A stretch of 64,000 bases of DNA from Colwellia sp. (GTDB lineage: Bacteria; Pseudomonadota; Gammaproteobacteria; Enterobacterales; Alteromonadaceae), in assembly GCA_013215385.1 (NCBI GenBank), contig JABSOY010000005.1, positions 496,001 through 560,000 of the forward strand, written 5' to 3'. Every line of letters starts with the position of its first letter. Positions within the stretch are counted from its first letter, which is position 1. A program made the translations under genes and the position numbers. The notes below the pieces were generated by a model. It was not told the DNA's origin. It made no database searches and was given only the letters and a program-made list of their open reading frames with translations. Positions 8,996-18,069 of the stretch are shown one piece after another.

Positions 8996-10741
8996 TTAAC
9001 GCATGTCATCAAATTCAATGTTATAGCTTAATCCCTGTCCTTCTTTACTATGCGCAGTAATTGAACCATTTAAGGTGTCGGTAACGAGTTCATTAATAAT
9101 ATGAGTGCCTAACCCGGTACCACCAGTACCCGATTTTGTTGTGTAAAAGGGATCGAAAAGTAACGACAATTTACTCTCTGGCACACCAACGCCATTATCG
9201 TGGTAATGCAAATGTAGCCGATCAGCTTTTAAATCAGCAGTAATGGTTATTACTCCGTGACTTATGCCTTCAAATCCATGAAGAAGCGAGTTAATAATTA
9301 AGTTAGTAAATATTTGCGAAATCGCACCGGGGTGACAATAAACTTCAATGTTATCAAGGCAATTAACATTGATTACATGCTTGGTTTTCTTTAGTTTTGG
9401 ATGGAGCGACTGTATTATTTCATCAAGATATTGAGCAATATTGACCTTGCGTGTTTTATTACTGGTTTGATCAACCGCCACTTGTTTATAGCTGGTAATA
9501 AGGTCTGAGGCACGGTTAAGGTTATTTAATAATAACTGCAAACTTTGATCTACGTTTTTAGTAAAGTCATCTAAAGTGCGTTTCGATAGTTTTTGCTCGT
9601 CGATGTCTTTTTGCAGATAAACGAGCAAATCGGCTAAATAACTCGTTGATGTAATACTAACGCCAATTGGCGTATTAATTTCATGATAAACCTCCGCAGA
9701 AAGTTTACCTAGCACAGCCATTTTCTCTGCATCAAGCAGGCGTTCTTGCGCTTTATTTAACTCGGCAATTGAACTCTTTAGTTCATCGTTCGTTTTTATT
9801 AAGGTTTGTTCTGTTTGACTACGACGATGGTTTTCGGCTTTAAGTTGTTTTTGCTGTTCGATTAACTCATGTTGTTGTTTATTCATTTCTAGCATAGTCT
9901 TGCTTAATGACGATGTTTTTCTAGCAACTTCTTGCTCCAATTGCAGGTTTTGTTCATCAAGTTTGTGATTAGCTGCTAAAATCTCTTGTTGCGCACTACT
10001 TAGTTCATTTTGGTGTTGGATGAGTTCATCAAGTAAATTGTTATAAGTGGTTTGCAATATCGTCAACTCATTATGTTCGTAGGTCATAATGTGCAGTTTT
10101 GATGCTTCGGGATCGTCAATATCAAAATGGTTAATTTGTTCGGTAAGTTCATTTAATGGATTGGTTAATAAATGAGAAAAAGCCAGTGAAAATAAAATGA
10201 CTAATGCGGCTGTTTTTACCATAGCATTGCCAATTAAAAAATAAATACCGACTTCAATACGCTCAAAAATAACCTTATTACTAGATAATAGAGTCACTGT
10301 ACCTACTTTAGTCGTCCGCCCTGAAAACTGAAAAATAAGCGGGAAGGAATGGCCAAAAAGTCCGTCAGAAAGGGAGTCTATTGTTAAATGTTCGTTGTTG
10401 TCTGCGGTATCATTTTGCGTGTTAAATGGTTCGTTAACGGGGATTTCCCCTAATCGTGCAATTATTTGTTCGTTTTCATCCATCACGGTAATGCCTTTTA
10501 TCATAGGTATTGCAACTAACCCTTCGGCAATATCTATGGCTTGGTGAGTGTTCAACTCCCAAACAGCACGAGTTAAACTACCCGTAAAGGTTTTTTCTAG
10601 GGTAAGTAACTCACTATTAATATGACTTTTAGTATTTATGTACTCCGCGCCAATTTGCACACAAGTGACTATAAAGGTTAAAACAAAATAAACCGATAAA
10701 ACTCGAGTCAGTAATTTACGAGATATGCTAGTGACCTTCAT
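8996..10741 (-). CDS. Orphan membrane sensor histidine kinase
   Basis: The 581-residue protein has a first membrane segment at about residues 11-31, a periplasmic sensing region to about 170, a second membrane segment to about 195, a HAMP-like stretch (NPLNELTEQINHFD) and a long Gln/Glu-rich coiled coil at about 225-340. The phospho-acceptor domain has EVYHEINTPIG with His near 355. The HATPase domain has NLIINSLLHGF, DNGVGVP and a GGTGLGTHI lid. The periplasmic part does not match a domain I can name. No response regulator lies next to it, so its partner is elsewhere. Its transmitter half closely resembles that of the MASE3 kinase at 34.4 kb; both keep the unusual string KQVAVDQ. It is divergent from the porin. 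Confidence 0.85.
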   Translation of the reverse strand: MKVTSISRKLLTRVLSVYFVLTFIVTCVQIGAEYINTKSHINSELLTLEKTFTGSLTRAVWELNTHQAIDIAEGLVAIPMIKGITVMDENEQIIARLGEIPVNEPFNTQNDTADNNEHLTIDSLSDGLFGHSFPLIFQFSGRTTKVGTVTLLSSNKVIFERIEVGIYFLIGNAMVKTAALVILFSLAFSHLLTNPLNELTEQINHFDIDDPEASKLHIMTYEHNELTILQTTYNNLLDELIQHQNELSSAQQEILAANHKLDEQNLQLEQEVARKTSSLSKTMLEMNKQQHELIEQQKQLKAENHRRSQTEQTLIKTNDELKSSIAELNKAQERLLDAEKMAVLGKLSAEVYHEINTPIGVSITSTSYLADLLVYLQKDIDEQKLSKRTLDDFTKNVDQSLQLLLNNLNRASDLITSYKQVAVDQTSNKTRKVNIAQYLDEIIQSLHPKLKKTKHVINVNCLDNIEVYCHPGAISQIFTNLIINSLLHGFEGISHGVITITADLKADRLHLHYHDNGVGVPESKLSLLFDPFYTTKSGTGGTGLGTHIINELVTDTLNGSITAHSKEGQGLSYNIEFDDMR

Positions 10742-10969
10742 CTGTTATTTCTTTTTTATGATACCTATTGCTGATTCTAGCTATTTTACGGTAGGTTAAT
10801 AGTTTTTTCTGTTATATGACTGCTTTTTATTCAATATAAGCAGGTGATTTAGCCTTATTTGAAAAATTGATATGCTTTCAATTTATTTGAAAGATCTAAT
10901 CCCTCGTTTTTATTGACAAAAGTAAGCATAATTTCAAAAATGTCATAAACTTTATAAAAAAGATGTGTA

Positions 10970-10991
10970 ATGTCACAAAAGTGTCATAGAT
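10970..10991 (+). promoter_or_regulatory. Putative PhoB box upstream of the porin
   Basis: Two adjacent 11-bp units, ATGTCACAAAA and GTGTCATAGAT, each carry TGTCA at the same place, which is the direct-repeat layout of a PhoB box. A further lone TGTCATA lies at 10941. The box ends 83 bases before the porin ATG. This fits phosphate-starvation control of the porin and matches the arrays before pstS. It is a by-eye match only. Confidence 0.65.
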
Positions 10992-11074
10992 GTTGGGCAG
11001 AATATGCATCAAATAATGAGTAACCCAAATAATTCTTAAATAAAAAGAATTTTGACATACACAAAGGTATTAAC

Positions 11075-12007
11075 ATGAAACTTTCTTACAGCACTATCGC
11101 AGCAGCGTTATTATCAACATTATCTGTTTCAGCATTGGCAGGAGATATTGTTATTTATGGTAAAGCTAACCTAACCGCTCAATCATCAGATGATGGAAAT
11201 GGTAAAGGTTCTTATACTGAAATTAAAAGTAACGCTTCAAGAATTGGTTTTAAAGGTGGACAAGATTTAGGTAACGGTCTTGAAGTTATTTTTAAAGCAG
11301 AGTTTCAGGTAGACCTTGATGGTGATAGCGATAAAGGTGACAGTATTACTGACCGTAATCAATATCTTGGTCTTAAAGGAAATTTCGGTACGGTTTTATT
11401 AGGAAAAAATGACACGGTATTAAAGCAATCACAAGGTAAAGTCGATTTATTCAGCGATTTAAATGCAGATATTAAGAAACTATGGAAAGGTGAAAACCGG
11501 ATGAGTGATACTATCACTTATAAGTCACCTAAATTTAATGGACTGCAAGTAGGCGTTACCTACATTGCTGAAGATGCCGTTGATGCTGAAGATGCTACAT
11601 CTATTGCCATTTTTTATGGTGATAAAAAACTTAAGAAATCTAAGTTCTATGCTGCTTTTGCCGTAGATTCAGAAGTGAATGGTTATGATACAACACGTTT
11701 AACGATACAAAGTAAACTTGCTGGTTTCACCTTAGGCGCTATTGTTCATAAGCAAGAAAAAGTGTCTGACGGTAGTGAAGTTGATGGCTTCTTAGTCTCA
11801 GCAAAATATAGCTTTGATAAAATAACCGTTAAAGCACAATTACAAACCGCTGAGCATGACGGTGGGGATGACCGTTCAGGCATGACATTAGGTGCTGATT
11901 ACAAACTAGCGAAAAGTACTAAAGTTTTTGCTTATTTCACCACATTCGATATGGACAGTGAAGAAGACAAAGATTATTTAGCAGTGGGCATGGAATACAA
12001 ATTTTAG
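11075..12007 (+). CDS. Outer-membrane porin (Gram-negative porin family), probably phosphate-regulated
   Basis: The 310-residue product has a clear signal peptide (cleavage after SALA, giving mature GDIVIYGKANL), then alternating beta strands and a final Phe (VGMEYKF) as in trimeric porins of the Porin_4 type. The mature part has the usual ASRIGFKGGQDLGNGLEVIFKAE region and an LGLKGNFGTVLLGK strand, and it is Lys- and Asp-rich in the loops. It should form a general or phosphate-preferring diffusion channel. The PhoB-box-like repeats upstream and the phoB gene just downstream suggest it is the local counterpart of PhoE/OprP, but I cannot show anion selectivity. It ends at a hairpin terminator. 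Confidence 0.88.
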   Translation: MKLSYSTIAAALLSTLSVSALAGDIVIYGKANLTAQSSDDGNGKGSYTEIKSNASRIGFKGGQDLGNGLEVIFKAEFQVDLDGDSDKGDSITDRNQYLGLKGNFGTVLLGKNDTVLKQSQGKVDLFSDLNADIKKLWKGENRMSDTITYKSPKFNGLQVGVTYIAEDAVDAEDATSIAIFYGDKKLKKSKFYAAFAVDSEVNGYDTTRLTIQSKLAGFTLGAIVHKQEKVSDGSEVDGFLVSAKYSFDKITVKAQLQTAEHDGGDDRSGMTLGADYKLAKSTKVFAYFTTFDMDSEEDKDYLAVGMEYKF

Positions 12008-12046
12008 TTATTGATCTCTAGCTAAATAACGATAACTATTGTAAAT

Positions 12047-12072
12047 AAAGCGACTTTTTAGTCGCTTTTTTA
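12047..12072 (+). terminator. Rho-independent terminator after the porin gene
   Basis: AAAGCGACT and AGTCGCTTT pair around a TTTT loop and are followed by more T residues. It lies 40 bases after the porin stop and separates the porin message from phoB. Confidence 0.88.
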
Positions 12073-12129
12073 TTGGCTTAGCTTTTTGCGATAAGAAAAA
12101 TGCAGTAAACTTGATCTGTGTAATATAAA

Positions 12130-12162
12130 TGTCATAAAAAGTTATCACAATGGTCACAAGAT
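12130..12162 (+). promoter_or_regulatory. Possible weak PhoB box before phoB
   Basis: TGTCATAAAAA at 12130 and GGTCACAAGAT at 12152 lie 22 bases apart, which is two 11-bp turns. The unit between (GTTATCACAAT) is out of register. This would fit the usual autoregulation of phoB, but the match is weaker than at pstS. Confidence 0.4.
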
Positions 12163-12192
12163 AAAACCTCAAACGGATAGTGGGAAGTTTAC

Positions 12193-12894
12193 ATGAACAG
12201 ACAGATTTTGGTTGTAGAAGACGAAGCACCAATCAGGGAAATGATCACCTTTGTATTAGAACAGAATGGTTTTAATGCCATTGAAGCGGAAGATTTCGAA
12301 CAGGCAAAGGCAAAGATAGTTGAACCTTATCCAGATCTTATTTTACTCGACTGGATGTTACCAGGCGGTACTGGCGTTAAATTAGCAAAATTGTTAAAGC
12401 AAAATGAGTATACTCGTGGTATTCCTATTATTATGTTAACTGCGCGTTCGGACGAAGACGACAAAGTGAAAGGCTTTGAAGCTGGAGTTGACGACTACGT
12501 AACTAAACCTTTTTCTCCAAAAGAACTTATAGCGCGTATTAAAGCCGTTATCCGCAGAGTTTCACCAACGGCATTAGAAGAAGCGATTGAGTTTCATGGT
12601 ATGAAACTTGACCCTGTAGCTCATCGAGTATCAATTAACGACCGAGCATTAGAATTAGGCCCAACAGAATTTCGTTTATTACATTTTTTTATGACACATA
12701 CTGAGCGTGTTTATAGCCGAGAACAGTTATTAGATAATGTCTGGGGCACCAATGTTTATGTAGAAGATCGCACCGTTGATGTTCATATTAGGCGTTTACG
12801 TAAAGCCATTACTGGCGAAGGACATGAAGACTTTATTCAAACAGTTCGCGGATCAGGGTATCGATTCTCAGGAAAACTTAAAACGAATGTTTAA
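12193..12894 (+). CDS. phoB: Phosphate regulon response regulator PhoB
   Basis: PhoB binds Pho boxes after phosphorylation by PhoR when phosphate is scarce. The 233-residue product has a receiver domain (acidic pair near residues 9-10, phospho-Asp in [11 protein letters not shown] near 53, Lys in VTKPFSP near 105). An OmpR-type winged helix follows, ending [32 protein letters not shown] and [14 protein letters not shown] match PhoB closely. phoR follows 63 bases downstream on the same strand. The preceding region has a possible autoregulatory box. Confidence 0.96.
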   Translation: MNRQILVVEDEAPIREMITFVLEQNGFNAIEAEDFEQAKAKIVEPYPDLILLDWMLPGGTGVKLAKLLKQNEYTRGIPIIMLTARSDEDDKVKGFEAGVDDYVTKPFSPKELIARIKAVIRRVSPTALEEAIEFHGMKLDPVAHRVSINDRALELGPTEFRLLHFFMTHTERVYSREQLLDNVWGTNVYVEDRTVDVHIRRLRKAITGEGHEDFIQTVRGSGYRFSGKLKTNV

Positions 12895-12957
12895 GTTTTC
12901 ACAACTTAGCCAATTATTACTTCTTATTAAGCTTTCTCTTAAGTAAGACGACTCACT

Positions 12958-14253
12958 ATGTATTTTCGTTTATCTGTAAAAAGTATTTTTACGCGTTTGT
13001 TGACCATATTGTCGATAAGCGTACTTTTTGGCTTTATAATTGGTCAGCCGTTATTAGTACTTTGTATTAGTTCGTTGGCTTTATTGTGTTGGCATTACCA
13101 TCATTTACTTAAACTAGTCAAATGGTTATGGCGTAGCAAAACTATTTCACCGCCACAATCTGAAGGGGTTTGGGGGCGAATTTATGACGGTTTATATCGA
13201 CAAATTAGGCAGCATCGTCATAAGCAAAAGCAACTTAATGACCGAATTCGTAAATTTCGAGATGGCGCTGAAGCGCTTCCTGATGCAGCCTTGGTATTGT
13301 CTGACGAGTTAACCATATTATGGGGTAATAAAAAGGCTCAACGTATTTTAGGCATTCGTTGGCCGAGTGATGTTGGGCAGCGCATTGATAATTTAATACG
13401 TTTTCCTGAATTTTCTAAATATCTTGAAGTGGGAAATTTTGAACAGCCTTGTCATATCATTTCCCCGGTCAATAGTGAGTTGCAACTTGAGTTAAGATTA
13501 ATGGCTTATGGCAGCGATCAAGTACTTTTCCTGGCACGTGATGTAAGTAAAATTAAACGTCTTGAAGAAATGCGGCGTGACTTTGTTGCTAATGTTTCCC
13601 ATGAGCTAAAAACGCCTCTTACCGTGGTACGTGGTTATGTTGAAATGATACTCGCTACCGAACATGCACTAGATCCACATTGGCAAAAAGCGTTTAGTAC
13701 CATCGAAACACAAGTTTCGCGCATGGACCGTTTAGTGGAACAGTTACTGGTCTTATCACGTGTTGAAAATCATGCCGACGCAGAAGACAAACAATTAGTT
13801 GATATGCCTAGGTTGATTCGAGGGTTAGTGGAAGATGCTACTTGGCTTAATCAAGATAAGCAGCATGAAATTACCGCGGACATTGCCGATGATTTACTGG
13901 TAGATGGTATTGAAACTGAACTTAAAAGCGCTTGTTTGAATTTGATTTCCAATGCTATTGCTTACACTTCTGCCCATGGTAATGTTCATATATCATGGTT
14001 ACTGAGTGGTAATAAAGTTAAGTTTTCAGTTAAAGATAATGGCCCAGGTATTCGGCCAGAACATGTTAATCGTATTACAGAGCGTTTTTTTCGAGTCGAC
14101 AAATCACGTTCACGTGACACAGGAGGTTCTGGGTTAGGCTTATCAATTGTTAAGCATGTTTTATATCATCATAATGCAGAGTTAGCGATAGAAAGCCAGT
14201 GGGGCGAAGGAAGTGAGTTTATTATTTACTTTGAAGCGATAAATAGGTTCTAA
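12958..14253 (+). CDS. phoR: Phosphate regulon sensor histidine kinase PhoR
   Basis: PhoR senses phosphate status through the Pst transporter and PhoU and phosphorylates PhoB. The 431-residue product matches the E. coli length. It has two close N-terminal hydrophobic segments (about residues 10-55) with no real periplasmic domain, a PAS-like domain (about 95-195), a phospho-acceptor VSHELKTPLTVVRGYVEM with His near 214, and a HATPase domain with NLISNAIAYT, DNGPGI and GGSGLGLSIVKH. It follows phoB directly and ends before a long hairpin. Confidence 0.96.
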   Translation: MYFRLSVKSIFTRLLTILSISVLFGFIIGQPLLVLCISSLALLCWHYHHLLKLVKWLWRSKTISPPQSEGVWGRIYDGLYRQIRQHRHKQKQLNDRIRKFRDGAEALPDAALVLSDELTILWGNKKAQRILGIRWPSDVGQRIDNLIRFPEFSKYLEVGNFEQPCHIISPVNSELQLELRLMAYGSDQVLFLARDVSKIKRLEEMRRDFVANVSHELKTPLTVVRGYVEMILATEHALDPHWQKAFSTIETQVSRMDRLVEQLLVLSRVENHADAEDKQLVDMPRLIRGLVEDATWLNQDKQHEITADIADDLLVDGIETELKSACLNLISNAIAYTSAHGNVHISWLLSGNKVKFSVKDNGPGIRPEHVNRITERFFRVDKSRSRDTGGSGLGLSIVKHVLYHHNAELAIESQWGEGSEFIIYFEAINRF

Positions 14254-14321
14254 CTAAAGTATCTAAGACGAGAGATAATATAGTTAAACAGTTAATTTAA
14301 TATCTTTATTCTTGTTGTTAT

Positions 14322-14366
14322 AATTAAGCGGCTTATTTCTTTGGGAGAAATAAGCCGCTTAATTTT
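14322..14366. terminator. Long bidirectional hairpin between phoR and the chemoreceptor gene
   Basis: A 19-bp perfect stem (AATTAAGCGGCTTATTTCT and its complement) with a TTGGG loop lies between the convergent phoR and chemoreceptor genes. It is flanked by AT-rich ends, with TTTT only on the right, so termination is clearer for phoR. Confidence 0.85.
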
Positions 14367-14380
14367 GAGATATTGCTTAG

Positions 14381-16360
14381 TTAAGAAACCTTAAAGCGAA
14401 GCGTTAATTGATTAAGGGTATCTGCAATATTGCTGATATCCTTGCTGGACACAGATACTTGCTCGGCACTAGCTGAATTTTCATAAGCGACATCGCTAAT
14501 CGCCGTTACATTTTTGCTGATTTCTGTTGATACACAAGATTGCTCTTCGACTGCTGCGGCTATTAACTCACTCATTTCGCTAATAGTGGCAATTTCGCTA
14601 TTCATCGTGGTAACAACCTCAGCAACATCTCGAGTATTGTTAATACTTGTTTGGCAAACATCCCGACTAACTATCATAGCTTGAACGGCATCATTAGAGG
14701 CTTTTTGTAGCTTTTCAATCATCACTTCAATATTTTTAGTTGACTCTTGAGTTTTAGAGGCTAAGGTACGAACTTCATCAGCAACTACCGCAAAACCTCG
14801 CCCTTGTTCGCCTGCACGTGCTGCTTCAATAGCTGCATTTAATGCTAATAAATTAGTTTGTTCAGCAATACCGCGAATAACTTCTAATACTGAGCCGATT
14901 TCATTTGAATCATTTTTTAAGTCTTGAATAATTTTGCTTGCTTGATCTATTTCAATGCCTAAATGGCTTAATCCGCTGATGCTATCTGATATTTTCTTAT
15001 TAGCTAATGCTGATGAGGTGCTAGCACTTTGTGCCGAATGAGCAACACTCGCCGCATTTTGAGCAACTTCATTAATACTCATCGACATTTCTTCAACGGC
15101 GGTTGCAACTTGCTCAATATTAGATTTTTGATCTAATAAGCTTGTTGATGATTGCAAGCTTAATGCACTGGTTTCCATTGCGACATTGGTCAAATTATTA
15201 CTGTCATGAATAATCTCACTGATAATAGTGCGTAAGTGCGATGTCATTCTTTGCATTGCACCATAGACACTTGAGTGGTTATCGTGATCCGTAAAATTAA
15301 TCATCAGGTCGCCATCGGCAATGGTTTCAGAAATCCTTTGCATTTCATGAGGCTCACCACCTAAGGGTCTTAATATTGATTTTGATGTTAGTAGTGCGAC
15401 ACCAACAATGACAAGAAGACAAAACGCGATAACATAAGTTATATTCCAATACATTTGATACATAGGCTTGAATGCTTCTGCAACATCAATTTCGGATAAT
15501 AAGGCCCATTTGATGCCGTTAATATTAATGGAAGTATAAGCCGATAATACCGGGTTGCCATTATAATCAGTGATTATTCTAGTACCGGTTTTTCCGGCAA
15601 TTGCTAACTGTGACGCTTCTGTATTTACGCCATTTTGTTTCACTGTTCCCGCAAAAGAGGCGATAACAGAATGACCTTCAGGGTCTAGAAATGAATCAGA
15701 TCGCATCAGTAAATCACTGCCTACTAAGTAGCTTTCACCGGTATCTCCCATGCCTGCTCGCTGTTGCATTAAACTGTTTATTTTATCTATCGATAACTGC
15801 AAAGCGATAACGATAGGCATACCATTTTCACTGAAAAAAGGTAAGGCAATAAAACCTGCAGGTTCGTTATTACTTGGCGCATAACGACTAAAGTCAGACA
15901 TTGCAAATTTGCTACCTTGCGCAACCTTTTTGTACAACGTACCCAAGCCAGAATGATTATAAGCACCTGTTAAAAGATTCGTTTGATAATCAGCTTCTTT
16001 AGTAACGGTATAAAAAATATCACCGGTATTATCAATAATAAAAAAGTCATAATAACCATAGGTATTAATAAATTTTTCAAAGAAGTCATGTTGATTATCT
16101 GCGCTTATTTTAAGCGCGTTAATAGAGCTGAAATCAAGTGTTTTTTGCAGCGTTTCCGCTAATATTTCAATATCACCTTTGCGCTCACTAAAGTAGTCTT
16201 CGATTTGAGATTTTTTTATTTCTCGTACTGAAATTAGTTGTGAGAAAGCTTGCTTCTCAAGTGCTGCACTAGAAATGTAACTAGAAATTAGGCCTACAGC
16301 TATGGTGGGAATTAGAGCGATAGCTAGAAATGTGATCAGTAATTTATGCTTTAAATTCAT
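14381..16360 (-). CDS. Methyl-accepting chemotaxis protein with large periplasmic sensor (Cache-like)
   Basis: The 659-residue receptor has a first membrane segment (about residues 6-28), a periplasmic region of about 250 residues, and a second membrane segment near 285-310. A HAMP region and the signalling hairpin follow, the latter containing [18 protein letters not shown]. The periplasmic part starts with the long helix and [16 protein letters not shown] pattern and contains [16 protein letters not shown] and [19 protein letters not shown], as in double-Cache sensors. It should bind a small ligand and drive CheA. It is divergent from pstS, and the shared 395-bp region has two arrays of PhoB-type repeats. 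This makes phosphate or a phosphate-linked signal a reasonable ligand, as in the phosphate receptors CtpH and CtpL of Pseudomonas. The ligand is inferred from context only. Confidence 0.88.
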   Translation of the reverse strand: MNLKHKLLITFLAIALIPTIAVGLISSYISSAALEKQAFSQLISVREIKKSQIEDYFSERKGDIEILAETLQKTLDFSSINALKISADNQHDFFEKFINTYGYYDFFIIDNTGDIFYTVTKEADYQTNLLTGAYNHSGLGTLYKKVAQGSKFAMSDFSRYAPSNNEPAGFIALPFFSENGMPIVIALQLSIDKINSLMQQRAGMGDTGESYLVGSDLLMRSDSFLDPEGHSVIASFAGTVKQNGVNTEASQLAIAGKTGTRIITDYNGNPVLSAYTSININGIKWALLSEIDVAEAFKPMYQMYWNITYVIAFCLLVIVGVALLTSKSILRPLGGEPHEMQRISETIADGDLMINFTDHDNHSSVYGAMQRMTSHLRTIISEIIHDSNNLTNVAMETSALSLQSSTSLLDQKSNIEQVATAVEEMSMSINEVAQNAASVAHSAQSASTSSALANKKISDSISGLSHLGIEIDQASKIIQDLKNDSNEIGSVLEVIRGIAEQTNLLALNAAIEAARAGEQGRGFAVVADEVRTLASKTQESTKNIEVMIEKLQKASNDAVQAMIVSRDVCQTSINNTRDVAEVVTTMNSEIATISEMSELIAAAVEEQSCVSTEISKNVTAISDVAYENSASAEQVSVSSKDISNIADTLNQLTLRFKVS

Positions 16361-16524
16361 AATAATTCCTTTTATTAATAATCCAATCGTCTTAACTGGT
16401 ATAGGGGTAAAAGTGAGAAATAGCTAATGTTAAACCTCGATGATTTCATTAAATGAGAATTATTCATGTTGTGTTTATATAATAACAACTTCGATTCTCG
16501 ATATAAATATCACCCTTAATAAAA

Positions 16525-16568
16525 CTGTCACAAAACTGAAATAAAAGTGTAACGAATAGTGTTCACTG
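16525..16568 (+). promoter_or_regulatory. Putative PhoB-type tandem array, distal, between chemoreceptor and pstS
   Basis: Four consecutive 11-bp units can be laid out: CTGTCACAAAA, CTGAAATAAAA, GTGTAACGAAT and AGTGTTCACTG. The first is a good PhoB half-site and the others are increasingly degenerate. The array is 165 bases from the chemoreceptor start and about 190 from the pstS start, so it could serve either gene. Confidence 0.5.
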
Positions 16569-16625
16569 GTTAAAATTTCGTATAAAATTTGAGGGAGATA
16601 AATTTTTGTTATTAAATATACGGGG

Positions 16626-16669
16626 CTGTCACACAAGTGTCATAAAGCTTAAATATAATTGTCACATTA
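16626..16669 (+). promoter_or_regulatory. Strong putative PhoB box array before pstS
   Basis: CTGTCACACAA and GTGTCATAAAG are adjacent 11-bp direct repeats that fit the PhoB consensus very well. A degenerate unit (CTTAAATATAA) and then TTGTCACATTA continue the same 11-bp phase. The array ends 86 bases before the pstS start. This is the best Pho box in the window. Confidence 0.8.
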
Positions 16670-16755
16670 GGTTTATATAGTGTTCACAAATTAATTAGCT
16701 CCAACCAAATCAGTCATAATTTAGTTGGGAATAAACACTCTTAATGGAGAATAAC

Positions 16756-17721
16756 ATGGGTTTTAAACGTGCTTTAGGCATTATTGGTTTAACAAGTTTG
16801 GTAAGCTTTTCATCTTTAGCGATTGACAAAGATTTACCTGAATATAAAAAAGTGAGTGGCATTTCTGGGAATTTATCATCAGTAGGTTCAGATACATTAG
16901 CAAACATGATGACATTTTGGGCAGAAAACTTTAAACGTACATACCCTAATGTGAACATACAAATTCAAGCAGCGGGTTCATCTACTGCTCCACCAGCATT
17001 GACAGAAGCAACATCAAATTTAGGGCCGATGAGCCGTAAAATGAAATCACGTGAAATCGAAGCTTTCGAAAAACGTTTTGGTTATAAGCCTACTGCCGTT
17101 CGTGTAGCGATTGATGCATTAGCGGTATTTGTTCATAAAGATAATCCGATTAAGGGTTTACGTATTGACCAAGTTGATGCGATCTTTTCTAATAACCGTA
17201 AATGTGGTGCTGACAAAGATGCAGACCGTTGGGGTGATTTAGGGTTAACCGGCAGTTGGAAAGGTAGAGATATTCAACTTTATGGTCGCAACTCAGTTTC
17301 TGGTACTTATGGCTATTTTAAAAAGAAAGCATTATGTAAAGGTGATTTCAAAAATAGTGTAAACGAACAGCCTGGTTCTGCATCTGTTGTGCAGTCAGTC
17401 TCTGCTTCTTTGAACGGTATTGGTTATTCAGGCATTGGTTATAAAACATCGGGTGTTCGTGCATTAGCGTTATCTAAAAAAGGTGATAACTATATTGAGG
17501 CAAACATGGCGAATGCTATTTCGAAGAAGTATCCATTATCTCGCTTCCTATATGTTTACGTTAATAAGCACCCAAACAAAGCGTTAACACCAATGGATGC
17601 TGAATTCTTGAAAATGATACTATCTCAATCAGGTCAGAAAATAGTTGAAAAAGATGGTTATATTCCATTACCTAGTTCAGTTGTTCAAAAAGAATTGAAA
17701 AAATTAGGTCTTAAATTTTAA
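16756..17721 (+). CDS. pstS: Periplasmic phosphate-binding protein PstS
   Basis: PstS captures inorganic phosphate in the periplasm for the PstCAB ABC transporter. I choose the ATG at 16756, not 16744, because GGAGA sits five bases before it and the product then opens with a clean signal peptide ([12 protein letters not shown]...SSLA). The mature protein has the phosphate-site motifs [22 protein letters not shown] and [17 protein letters not shown]. The length is 321 residues, as expected. A strong Pho box array lies upstream and a hairpin terminator directly follows. No pstC, pstA, pstB or phoU follows, so the rest of the transporter must be encoded elsewhere. Confidence 0.95.
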   Translation: MGFKRALGIIGLTSLVSFSSLAIDKDLPEYKKVSGISGNLSSVGSDTLANMMTFWAENFKRTYPNVNIQIQAAGSSTAPPALTEATSNLGPMSRKMKSREIEAFEKRFGYKPTAVRVAIDALAVFVHKDNPIKGLRIDQVDAIFSNNRKCGADKDADRWGDLGLTGSWKGRDIQLYGRNSVSGTYGYFKKKALCKGDFKNSVNEQPGSASVVQSVSASLNGIGYSGIGYKTSGVRALALSKKGDNYIEANMANAISKKYPLSRFLYVYVNKHPNKALTPMDAEFLKMILSQSGQKIVEKDGYIPLPSSVVQKELKKLGLKF

Positions 17722-17746
17722 ATATAAATATTTAAAATGTAAACGC

Positions 17747-17778
17747 AAAAAGGTCTGACTTATGGTCAGACCTTTTTT
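17747..17778 (+). terminator. Rho-independent terminator after pstS
   Basis: AAAAAGGTCTGAC and GTCAGACCTTTTT pair around TTATG and end in a T-run. It lies 25 bases after the pstS stop, so pstS is transcribed as a single gene. Confidence 0.93.
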
Positions 17779-17780
17779 AT

Positions 17781-17933
17781 GTTCAGGATGAACGGTATGT
17801 CGTGATGCCATGGATGGCAAGGAACGACGAATGTTCAGGATGAACGGTCATGATTTTTGCTCCAGGCAAATCATAAGTACCTACATCCATGTAGGCAATG
17901 TCGTGATGCTATGGATGGCAAGGAATGACGAAT
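17781..17933. repeat. Duplicated structured intergenic repeat (REP-like)
   Basis: Two modules occur twice. Module A, GTTCAGGATGAACGGT, is at 17781-17796 and 17833-17848. Module B, about 36 bases beginning ATGTCGTGATGC and ending GACGAAT, is at 17797-17832 and 17898-17933 with only two mismatches. Each contains small inverted repeats (GTTCA/TGAAC, TGCCAT/ATGGCA). Between the copies lie two more hairpins, including CTACAT/ATGTAG. The GC content is higher than the surroundings. It resembles REP-type intergenic elements of Alteromonadales. Together with the pstS terminator it fills the 348-bp gap before the protease gene. Confidence 0.75.
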
Positions 17934-18069
17934 ACCCTTATGTATCAAAGTGGATACAAACAATGAACAAATCGATACTCTAAACGGCTCCTGATCATTA
18001 TAAAGTGTCATTAAGCGAATAATGACTAAAATGATTACATGTAATACGTTACATGACTTGGAGAAGTAT

